Below, piece by piece: positions 15,117 through 22,107 of a stretch of 32,586 nt of DNA. The first letter of the stretch is position 1. Each line of letters opens with the position of its first letter. Origin of the DNA: Prevotella sp. UBA6447. Lineage in GTDB: Bacteria > Bacteroidota > Bacteroidia > Bacteroidales > Bacteroidaceae. The stretch is from the NCBI GenBank assembly GCA_002437115.1, contig DJOD01000043.1:1-32586 (forward strand). The letters are read 5' to 3'. The position numbers and the translations under genes are program-made. Below the pieces are notes generated by a model. That model had not been told where the DNA came from, ran no database searches, and worked only from the letters and a program-made list of their open reading frames with translations.

Positions 15117-17537
15117 TTAATAATTAAACTTCACTCCTACATAGTAGCTTCTCGGCATAGAAGGACCATAGATGTAATCGGAATCACGATTCCATCCCTT
15201 GTCGAAATCTTTTTGGTAAGCATTGGTGATGTTCTGAATACCACCGTTCACCTGTAGGGTGAGATACTTGTAGATGGGGAAATCGTATGCCAATTTCATG
15301 TTGACTTGCATGAACCTTGGGGTGTTGACAGCCACAGGCTTATCCACGCCAGAACCAGCATTGTGACCGATGAGCATACTGCCAGTATAGTTGCCTGTGA
15401 CAGATGCTGTGAAGCGTTTCACAGGAGTAAAACTTGCCGTGAAATAACCGTATGTGTTAGGCGTACGCATCATCTTCTTGTACTTCTGCTCAGGCACCTC
15501 TTCGTTCCAGGCGATAGCCTCGTCGTAGTGGCTCTGCTGTAGAGTGATGCCTGCCTGGAGTGAGAACCAACGGGTAAACATCGCCTTACCCTCGATGTTC
15601 AAGCCGAGCACCTTGGCACCGTATGCGTTGTAACGTTCCTGTACGGTGTTGCCCTGCGCATCTGGCTGATCCAACTGACGAAGGGCGAACACGTTGTTCA
15701 AGTCTGTATAGAAACCTTCGATCAAGAGATTGGTCTGCACACTGCCGAAGGTATGGTACAAGTCGGCAGACACGCTGAAGCTATTGGAACGCTCTTCCTT
15801 CAGGTTTTTCGCCAAGACGGTAACAAGTCGCTCGCCACCTACCACACCGACGTGCAAGTCCTCGTCGAAAGCCTGTGGAGCGCGGAATCCGCCAGCATAG
15901 GTAACGCGGAGGTTCACGTTCTCCGTAGGATTGAAGCGAAGGTTGGCACGTGGACTGAAGATGACGTGATCAACTAAGTTGTGCTTGTCCAAGCGACCAC
16001 CCAAGAGGAAGCTCCACTGTTTGTTCTTCCACTCGTTCTGGAAGAAGAAACTACCGATGCGCGCATTCTGCTTGAAGTGGCGGTCATAGCCAAGTATGAT
16101 ATCCTTCAAGCCGTCATAGTTGTACTCAGCGCCAAGGGTCAAGTCGGAGGGCATGAAGAGCAACTTGTCGAATGAATGAACATACTGTGTGCCTGCCACA
16201 TAGGTAAAGTCGTGGGTTGTACCGTATGCTTTCTCCGCTGTCTCCATATCTTCTTCCGTTCCCTCGCCTATGCCGCCATAGTAACTCTTGCGAGCCGTAG
16301 TTTGGAATGAAAAATAGGCCGACAATCGATTGTGCTCGTCTGGTGAATAAAAATTGTAGCTGGCTCCACCGCCTTGGATGTTATGTTCTATCTGCTCGGC
16401 GATATTAGCCTCATGAGCAGGCTGGTTGAGCTTGTTACCTCCACGGCGGAACTCATGGATTCCGTGATACTGAAGGCTCAACTTCGAGTATGGACTGAGG
16501 CGAAGAAAAGAATTGAGACCGAAAGTCTGGTTGTTCAACTCAGGCAACTCTGTGTAACCATCTCCGTTATAGTCATAACCTTGACGATTGCGAGTCTGTC
16601 CATAAGCATATACGCCCGCCTTATTGTCATCCGTCACCAGGGAGACATTGCCCGTCGTCACATTATCAAATGAGTTGGCGCCACCCACTGACATGAAAGT
16701 GTGTCCGAAGAATGCCGAGTTGCGAATAGGCTCCTTGGTGATGATATTGATGGTGCCGCCGATGGCTGATGCGCCGAAGAGAGCTGAACCTCCGCCACGA
16801 ACCACCTCCACACGGTCTATCATGTTGGCAGGAATCTGCTCTAAGCCATACACGCCGTTCAAAGCCGAGAACACAGGACGGGAGTCTACCAATATCTGTG
16901 AGTAGTGACCATCAAGGCCATTGATGCGCACCTGGGTGAAGCCGCAGTTCTGGCAGTTGTCCTCTGTACGCACACCAGGTTGGAAGTTAAGACCTTGCGC
17001 TAAGCAAGTGGATTGGGTGATGTCGAAGAGCTTACCGCCAATCACATTCACCAAGTTTGGAGCCAATCGTCGCTCGGTCTCGTTACGGTTGGCGGAAACG
17101 ACAACCTCGTCAAGGCTGAATTCGCTTGGGCTGAGAACAAAATTCAGCTCCTGGCTGGCGTCGTGTTTGATGGTGATGCTTTGGCTTTGGGTGGCATATC
17201 CCATAGACTTTGCCTCTAAGACAAACGTGCCCTCGGGCAAATTCTTCAAGAAGAAGTGACCGGTTTTGTCGGTTGTTGTGCTGATGGTGGTACCCTTAAT
17301 CTGAATGACTACATAGGGTAGGTGTTCACCCGTCTTGGCGTCCTTCACGTGTCCGTAAATGTTGGCGTCCGTGTTTTTGACGGGTTGGCCGGTAACGTCG
17401 CTTTTATTGGCAGAAGCAGCCACGTTTCTGTTGAAGCCTGTTACCTGACTCTTGTTGTTCATTCCGGTCGCTTGAGCCGCAAGTGAAACTGTTAATGCAC
17501 CCGAAAGAAGCATCAACTGAAAATTCTTTGATTTCAT
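15117..17537 (-). CDS. TonB-dependent outer-membrane receptor with carboxypeptidase-regulatory-like domain
   Basis: The 806-residue protein starts with a signal peptide (cleavage near AAQATG, residue 24). A CarboxypepD-reg-like domain lies at about residues 58-136 (IYGHVKDAKTGEHLPYV, GTFVLEAKSMGYAT). The TonB-box-like DEVVVSAN follows at 143-150. The plug occupies about 155-275 and includes EVVRGGGSALFGASAIGGT; the 22-strand barrel runs to the terminal tyrosine of YYVGVKFNY. The plug contains a CQNCGF motif (C195 and C198), conserved in a Bacteroidetes clade of siderophore/heme/colicin-type receptors. It is the last of five genes and starts 35 bases after the DUF4625 gene. I infer uptake of a metal or metal complex; the substrate is unknown. 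Confidence 0.88.
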   Translation of the reverse strand: MKSKNFQLMLLSGALTVSLAAQATGMNNKSQVTGFNRNVAASANKSDVTGQPVKNTDANIYGHVKDAKTGEHLPYVVIQIKGTTISTTTDKTGHFFLKNLPEGTFVLEAKSMGYATQSQSITIKHDASQELNFVLSPSEFSLDEVVVSANRNETERRLAPNLVNVIGGKLFDITQSTCLAQGLNFQPGVRTEDNCQNCGFTQVRINGLDGHYSQILVDSRPVFSALNGVYGLEQIPANMIDRVEVVRGGGSALFGASAIGGTINIITKEPIRNSAFFGHTFMSVGGANSFDNVTTGNVSLVTDDNKAGVYAYGQTRNRQGYDYNGDGYTELPELNNQTFGLNSFLRLSPYSKLSLQYHGIHEFRRGGNKLNQPAHEANIAEQIEHNIQGGGASYNFYSPDEHNRLSAYFSFQTTARKSYYGGIGEGTEEDMETAEKAYGTTHDFTYVAGTQYVHSFDKLLFMPSDLTLGAEYNYDGLKDIILGYDRHFKQNARIGSFFFQNEWKNKQWSFLLGGRLDKHNLVDHVIFSPRANLRFNPTENVNLRVTYAGGFRAPQAFDEDLHVGVVGGERLVTVLAKNLKEERSNSFSVSADLYHTFGSVQTNLLIEGFYTDLNNVFALRQLDQPDAQGNTVQERYNAYGAKVLGLNIEGKAMFTRWFSLQAGITLQQSHYDEAIAWNEEVPEQKYKKMMRTPNTYGYFTASFTPVKRFTASVTGNYTGSMLIGHNAGSGVDKPVAVNTPRFMQVNMKLAYDFPIYKYLTLQVNGGIQNITNAYQKDFDKGWNRDSDYIYGPSMPRSYYVGVKFNY

Positions 17538-17572
17538 TTTTTGTTTGTTATTTTACTAAAAACAGCTTGTTG

Positions 17573-18079
17573 TTACTCTAAGATTTTGATGCTGACTGCC
17601 TTGAGTTGCTGCCAGCCAGATTTGTCGGTTACACGTATCATAAAGTGATAATCACCAGGATCTATGTCTTTAGGAATGGTAATATCCACCTTTGCTTCAT
17701 ACGATTTCAAACCCGCAGGAATCGTGTAGTCTTGATTATAAACCCAAGGGGTCACCGGATTTTTTTTAGGATCGAGCGGACAATCGCCAGCCGAAGTGGA
17801 ATGGGTGTGATGGTCGAAGTTGTTGTGAATCTCCAAGTTGAAATTGCCAAGTTCCACATTGTCGGTGAACGTATAGCGAAAAGCGATGGTTTCGCCTCGC
17901 TTGTACTGTTGGCAGTCGATGGGGTTGGGCAACGCGCCATCCTCTATTTGGGGTTTCTCTTTGTCGTTGACCGTCACGTCATCGTTGTCATCACTTGAGC
18001 AAGAGGTCAGGCTCACAGCTGCGCCCATGACCGTTGCAACAAAAAACAAGTATAATAAATGAAGTGTACTTCGTTTCAT
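17573..18079 (-). CDS. DUF4625-type lipoprotein, single domain
   Basis: The 168 residues start with a lipoprotein signal peptide ending in the lipobox SLTSC, followed by an acidic SSDDNDD run, which is typical of surface-directed Bacteroidetes lipoproteins. The rest is one DUF4625 domain, an immunoglobulin-like beta sandwich. The segment NFDHHTHSTSAGDCP is rich in histidine and contains a cysteine, and the YHFMIRVTDKSGW strand is near the C terminus. The His cluster may bind a metal (inference). It sits between two TonB receptor genes and 87 bases after a second, two-domain relative. Confidence 0.82.
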   Translation of the reverse strand: MKRSTLHLLYLFFVATVMGAAVSLTSCSSDDNDDVTVNDKEKPQIEDGALPNPIDCQQYKRGETIAFRYTFTDNVELGNFNLEIHNNFDHHTHSTSAGDCPLDPKKNPVTPWVYNQDYTIPAGLKSYEAKVDITIPKDIDPGDYHFMIRVTDKSGWQQLKAVSIKILE

Positions 18080-18166
18080 CGTTCTTGCAAATTAAAAGCT
18101 CTTGGCTCGGCACCCAAGTGCCGAAGCCAAGAAACTAACGTTCTAAGTTTATCTCTCATCCAAGCC

Positions 18167-18934
18167 TTACTCCTTGGTAATCTGAATACCTTCGGCCTCC
18201 TCTGTCGTTGAATTGCCAGCGGCGTCGGTTACGGTGAAGTGAATGTGATATTCGCCCGCAGGAGCGTCTGCTGGAATCTCAGGATGTTCGTGGAAGAGAA
18301 CAGAGGTCTCGCCCACATACTTCTCGTCTGTATAGGTGAACATATGCTCGTAGCCTGCTGCTGTGTTGTGGAACTCCACTTCTATCTTAGCAATCTTGTG
18401 GGGAGCCTCAATCTGTGCCTCCAAGTGCATCTTCTGGCCAATCACAGCCTTGTGGCTGTCATTCTCGCCCACTTCCTTGAAAGTGATGGTTGGGGCGGTC
18501 TTGTCGAGTGCCTTGATGGTCAGGTCGGAAGTGAAGGTTGTGCTCTGGCCTAACTTGTCGGTGACGACAAACGTTACCTTGTAAGCACCCGGAGTGGCGT
18601 CTGCAGGAATGTCAAGATGCTCGTGGAAGGTAGTGTTCCTGACACCGATGTACTTGCCCTCGGTATAAGATTTCCGAACGATTGTCTTGTTGCCGTCGGT
18701 TGTGGCGATGGCCACATCGATGCGGGCAATCAAGCCTTCAGCCACCAGGTCGCCTTCCAGATGGAGATCCTTGCCAGCAATGGCTTCCTTAGAGTTCTCC
18801 TCGCCTACCTCGGCAAGGGTAGCCACGGGCTTGGCTACATTCTTCGACGGGTCGTCATCATCACTGCAGGATGAAAGAACCAAGCTAAATACACAAAACA
18901 GCACAGTCGCTGCGAAAAACAAAAATTTTTTCAT
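18167..18934 (-). CDS. DUF4625-type lipoprotein, two domains in tandem
   Basis: The likely start is the ATG at 18934, which begins MKKFLFFAATVLFCVF and the lipobox LVLSSC; the longer frame from 18973 would overlap the receptor gene upstream and spoil the signal peptide. The mature 230 residues contain two immunoglobulin-like repeats of about 100 residues. Each ends with the same pattern: FHEHLDIPADATPGAYKVTF in the first and FHEHPEIPADAPAGEYHIHF in the second. The HEH motifs are conserved in both repeats and could be metal ligands. The gene starts 26 bases after the receptor stop, which supports co-transcription. Confidence 0.8.
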   Translation of the reverse strand: MKKFLFFAATVLFCVFSLVLSSCSDDDDPSKNVAKPVATLAEVGEENSKEAIAGKDLHLEGDLVAEGLIARIDVAIATTDGNKTIVRKSYTEGKYIGVRNTTFHEHLDIPADATPGAYKVTFVVTDKLGQSTTFTSDLTIKALDKTAPTITFKEVGENDSHKAVIGQKMHLEAQIEAPHKIAKIEVEFHNTAAGYEHMFTYTDEKYVGETSVLFHEHPEIPADAPAGEYHIHFTVTDAAGNSTTEEAEGIQITKE

Positions 18935-18960
18935 TGATGTTTTATTATTAAAATTAAAGG

Positions 18961-21225
18961 TTAAAATTTCCATGAAATCATTGCCGAGAAATTTCTTCCC
19001 GGCTCAGGTACGCCTATCAGTCGATAGTAACTGGTGTGGTCGTAGTAGTGTTTGCCAAATAGGTTCTCGCCACGTAGGGTCAATTCCAATGTGTGGTTGC
19101 CAAACAAGAATGTCTTTCCGACGCTCGCGTTCAAGAGCTGGTGTCCTGGTGTCGTCTCCTCAGGAGGTACAATCCTGTCCTGTGCCCCCACCACTTGCCA
19201 TTCCAAAGCCACGAATCCCGACTTGGCAGGATCACGCGTCGGAAGAAGGTAACGAAGTTCAGCACGGGCAGACCATGGGGTAGAGAAAGGAAGGCCATAA
19301 CCTTTCTTTTCTCCGTTAAGCTGACGGGCATAGAGATATTCACCCTCGGCATCCAACATCAAGCATGGAAGGATCTTCCACGACAGGCTTGCCTCGAACC
19401 CCCATCTCAACACCTTGGCCTGCGTGTAATAGTAGAGTTGCAAGCCCTCCTTGTATTGAGGGGTGGGGTTGAGATAGATATAGTTGGGGAAATAGTTGAT
19501 ATAGGGGGTCAACTGCACTGAAAGCACACCCCTTTCATACACGATGCCTGCATCAGCTTGGTAGCTTTCCTCAGGCTTCAGGCGGGTGTTTCCTTTCTCA
19601 TAGCGGAAGAGATTGTAGTTCACGCCGTCCATCCCCAGCTCCTTGGCTATTGGCATACGGAAGCTCTTGCCCACATTGAGCTTGAGCACCCAGTCGCCCA
19701 GCATCCGGTTCACGCCCACCGACCAAGTGAAGCTGTTGAAGCTGCGCCTTAGGTTGGCGGAACGCTCCATGTATATGGAATCTCCCTGTTGCGCTGCGTA
19801 ATCCTTGAGAGAATTGGAGGTTGATGCCTTCATCGGAGTCTTATACCAATCGTGATAGCTGTGTATCCGCACACTTCCACGGTCGAATCTCGCCCCGGCA
19901 GTCAAACTGAGCTTGTCGTTCAAGTTCCACTTGTCCATGGTGAAGGCTCCAAAGGTCAACTGCTCGAAATCAGGCAAGATGAAGCCCCATCCTCCACGGC
20001 GGTTGCGCTGGTACTCGACATTGGCCCCAGCCTGAAGTTCGTGCTTGCCTGTCTGCTGCATCGCCTTCACATTGGCGGAGAACGTTTGCTTCGTAAAACT
20101 TCTCTCCAAGGTATTCGGCGGTATCGGCATGTAGCCATGCGACACAGGCTCGGCGAGTTCTCGCTGACGGTTGTTCTGATAGGCGAAATTGCCTTCCAGC
20201 ATACCATCCGCCCAATTCCAGTCGGTATGGTTGGATACCAAGAAATGGTTGACGGTGTGGTAAGGCAAGTCGATGTCGCGGCGCGAACTGTCATAGTCAA
20301 TGTCCGACAATCTTACCTCCAAGCCGTGGGCATTGGCAAAGAAACCCGCCTTCGTGTTCACATCAGCAATACGAAAAGAGGTGTTCCATCTGTCCCCGGC
20401 ATACCCGAGTATCAGATTCCCGTCCTTTTCCCGACCCGCCGTGTTGCGAAGGCACTGGTCCTTGAGCTTAATCCAATAGGAGTAATACTCGATGCTGTCG
20501 GCAGGAACCTTGTAGTCGGCATAATCCACCCATGTGGCATTGGCCTTGTACCAGAACTTGCCGTTTCTGCCCTCCAACCGGACTGATGAGCCCACCGACT
20601 CGTTGTTACTCCGGCCGAAGAGATTCACCTGTCCCGAAAACTTCCTTATGGGGAGGATGTTGCTTTTCAAGTTGATGACACCGCCAATGGCGTCGGAGCC
20701 ATAGGTGAGCGAAGCGGGACCCTTGACGATCTCAGCTTGGTCGATGGCATACTGGTCTATCTCCAGGCCATGGTCGTCGCCCCATTGCTGGCCTTCATGC
20801 TTGATGCCGTTTTCAGCCACCAACACACGGTTGAACCCCAAGCCACGGATGACGGGTTTCGACTCGCCACTCCCGACGCTCATGGCGTGAACGCCAGGCA
20901 ACCTACTGAGTGTCTGCATCAGCGAGCCCGTGAAATTTTCTTCTATGAATTGTCGGTTTGCCCTCTCCACGTTGAGGGTCGAATTCATCTGTGCTTCTTT
21001 GTTGGAACTTCCGTTTACCACAACTTCCTTTAGGGACACACCGTCCCGCATCCTACGCTGGATGTTGTCTGTCTGAGCTGATGTCCTCACCGTGTCTTTT
21101 GGCAAGGAGATACTTTCTCTTGCCATTCTGCGGCTATGGATTACAGTCTCAGCACTTGACGAAAGCGCATGACCGAAGTTGATGAAAAGAGGAAGCGCAA
21201 CAAATGCGAGCTTCTTGTTTTCCAT
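18961..21225 (-). CDS. TonB-dependent outer-membrane receptor with His/Asp-rich plug loop (ZnuD-like)
   Basis: The 754-residue protein has a signal peptide (about residues 1-24), a TonB-box-like SLKEVVVNG at 64-72, a plug at about 80-190 and a beta barrel ending with MISWKF. It lacks the carboxypeptidase-regulatory domain of its partner. In the plug, after VIRGLGFNRVLVAENG, comes HEGQQWGDDHGLEID (about 143-157), a His/Asp-rich loop that recurs in a subgroup of metal and unspecified receptors. The last barrel segment has KHYYDHTSYYRL, also rich in His. These features suggest zinc or another divalent metal, but copper or an organic ligand remains possible. A promoter-like -7 box lies 33 bases before the ATG. 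Confidence 0.85.
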   Translation of the reverse strand: MENKKLAFVALPLFINFGHALSSSAETVIHSRRMARESISLPKDTVRTSAQTDNIQRRMRDGVSLKEVVVNGSSNKEAQMNSTLNVERANRQFIEENFTGSLMQTLSRLPGVHAMSVGSGESKPVIRGLGFNRVLVAENGIKHEGQQWGDDHGLEIDQYAIDQAEIVKGPASLTYGSDAIGGVINLKSNILPIRKFSGQVNLFGRSNNESVGSSVRLEGRNGKFWYKANATWVDYADYKVPADSIEYYSYWIKLKDQCLRNTAGREKDGNLILGYAGDRWNTSFRIADVNTKAGFFANAHGLEVRLSDIDYDSSRRDIDLPYHTVNHFLVSNHTDWNWADGMLEGNFAYQNNRQRELAEPVSHGYMPIPPNTLERSFTKQTFSANVKAMQQTGKHELQAGANVEYQRNRRGGWGFILPDFEQLTFGAFTMDKWNLNDKLSLTAGARFDRGSVRIHSYHDWYKTPMKASTSNSLKDYAAQQGDSIYMERSANLRRSFNSFTWSVGVNRMLGDWVLKLNVGKSFRMPIAKELGMDGVNYNLFRYEKGNTRLKPEESYQADAGIVYERGVLSVQLTPYINYFPNYIYLNPTPQYKEGLQLYYYTQAKVLRWGFEASLSWKILPCLMLDAEGEYLYARQLNGEKKGYGLPFSTPWSARAELRYLLPTRDPAKSGFVALEWQVVGAQDRIVPPEETTPGHQLLNASVGKTFLFGNHTLELTLRGENLFGKHYYDHTSYYRLIGVPEPGRNFSAMISWKF

Positions 21226-21257
21226 CGTAACTCATTGAAAACCAATTGGAAGTCAGC

Positions 21258-21265
21258 CAAAATTA
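21258..21265 (-). promoter_or_regulatory. -7 box in front of the 754-residue TonB receptor gene
   Basis: TAATTTTG on the minus strand within the 100-base gap between the His/Cys-rich gene and the receptor gene. It could give a separate transcript of the lower four genes. Confidence 0.4.
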
Positions 21266-21325
21266 AGCATCATCGCCCATAAGGACACAACTATGGCCAA
21301 CCACAATTAAATTAACTTTCAAAAA

Positions 21326-21691
21326 CTACAAAGACAGGAATACCGGAGGGGCACGCGTGGAAAGAATGTCACTTTGGCGAGTCTTGACAAACGGGCAAGG
21401 AAAGACTAAAGCAACATGAAAAACGGCGAAAAATATCGTCAAAATAATAGGCGTTGGCACCACGTATGGCAAACCGTGCAATTGGCAAAGCAAACATTCA
21501 TGCATACTGGTTTGCTGCGACGTAAGGTGACCATCATGGTGGATATGATGCGCACAATCGTAACAATAAGGCGTTGCGGTACTGCCTTCCGCCTCCGAGT
21601 GGTGGTGGAAAGTTATGGCGAGCATCATTGGCAGATACACCAACATCAGCAGCCATGCAAACCGCATTCTTCTGTTGTCAATATGACGCAT
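21326..21691 (-). CDS. Small His/Cys-rich membrane protein (DUF6769/DUF2946-like)
   Basis: The 121-residue protein has an N-terminal hydrophobic helix (FAWLLMLVYLPMMLAITF), a His/Cys-rich middle and a second helix (about 80-98). Between them are HHHSE (29-33), C43xxC46, HHxHHxxH (48-55) and HxCxxCxxH (64-72). This layout matches small proteins found in metal-related operons of Bacteroidetes and Proteobacteria. It may sit in the inner membrane with the metal-binding loop in the periplasm (inference). The ATG at 21667 (MRFAWLLM) is an alternative start. It is the first gene of the TonB/DUF4625 unit. Confidence 0.75.
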   Translation of the reverse strand: MRHIDNRRMRFAWLLMLVYLPMMLAITFHHHSEAEGSTATPYCYDCAHHIHHDGHLTSQQTSMHECLLCQLHGLPYVVPTPIILTIFFAVFHVALVFPCPFVKTRQSDILSTRAPPVFLSL

Positions 21692-21721
21692 TATCCTAAA
21701 CCGCTTTTACTTCTCGTCATC

Positions 21722-21753
21722 AGCATGAGTCTCGAAAGGCGAAAGCTCATGCT
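21722..21753 (-). promoter_or_regulatory. Inverted repeat in the leader of the TonB/DUF4625 unit
   Basis: AGCATGAG and its complement are separated by 16 bases. It lies between the -7 box and the first ATG, so it would be in the mRNA leader and near the promoter. An operator or an mRNA stem are both possible. It does not match any regulator site I can name with confidence. Confidence 0.4.
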
Positions 21754-21765
21754 TCTTAGCGTGGA

Positions 21766-21773
21766 CAAAGGTA
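21766..21773 (-). promoter_or_regulatory. -7 box of the TonB/DUF4625 unit
   Basis: TACCTTTG on the minus strand, 74 bases before the ATG of the His/Cys-rich protein. No exact -33 TTTG is present. Confidence 0.5.
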
Positions 21774-22016
21774 GCACTTTTCCCAATACGATCATCAAGC
21801 ATCTTATGAAAATTATCACTATTTAACACAGTCGGATATTTGCGGGAAAATGCTTTTTCCCCTGCTTCTTATTGTCGCTATAGGAGGGGGCTATAAATTA
21901 GCTTTGTCAGATTTGGAGGCTCTTTTGGGAGCATATATGCTACAGATTTGCAGTTGCCTTGCCATCCCGCGATGAATCGTGTGTGTCTTTCTTGGGGTAG
22001 GGAGGGGCGGGCAACT

Positions 22017-22053
22017 AAAACGGCCGGCAGCTTTGTCAACTGCCGGCCGTTTT
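22017..22053 (-). terminator. Hairpin repeat copy 2, bidirectional terminator of the C10 peptidase gene
   Basis: Perfect 14-bp arms (AAAACGGCCGGCAG and complement) enclose CTTTGTCAA. The stem has A and T runs on both sides, so on the minus strand it is followed by TTTT. It lies 54 bases past the peptidase stop. Confidence 0.85.
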
Positions 22054-22107
22054 CGTGATCGTCGATTGTCATGTCTTGCCCGTGAGGCGGTGGATGGCCG
22101 TCAATGG

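Larger units (their letters stand above)
21692..22107. other. 416-base intergenic region with promoter, leader stem and terminator
   Basis: This gap separates the C10 peptidase gene from the metal-uptake-like unit; both are on the minus strand. It holds the peptidase terminator (22017-22053), a -7 box (21766-21773) and a leader inverted repeat (21722-21753). A 7-bp hairpin GGGAAAA at 21844-21850 pairs with 21855-21861. No gene with a recognisable product is seen between 21860 and 22010. Confidence 0.6.

Noticed and set aside
21416..21826. 136-codon plus-strand frame over the His/Cys-rich gene
   Set aside because: It is antisense to a protein with signal-like helix and ordered CxxC motifs; its own sequence has no family features.
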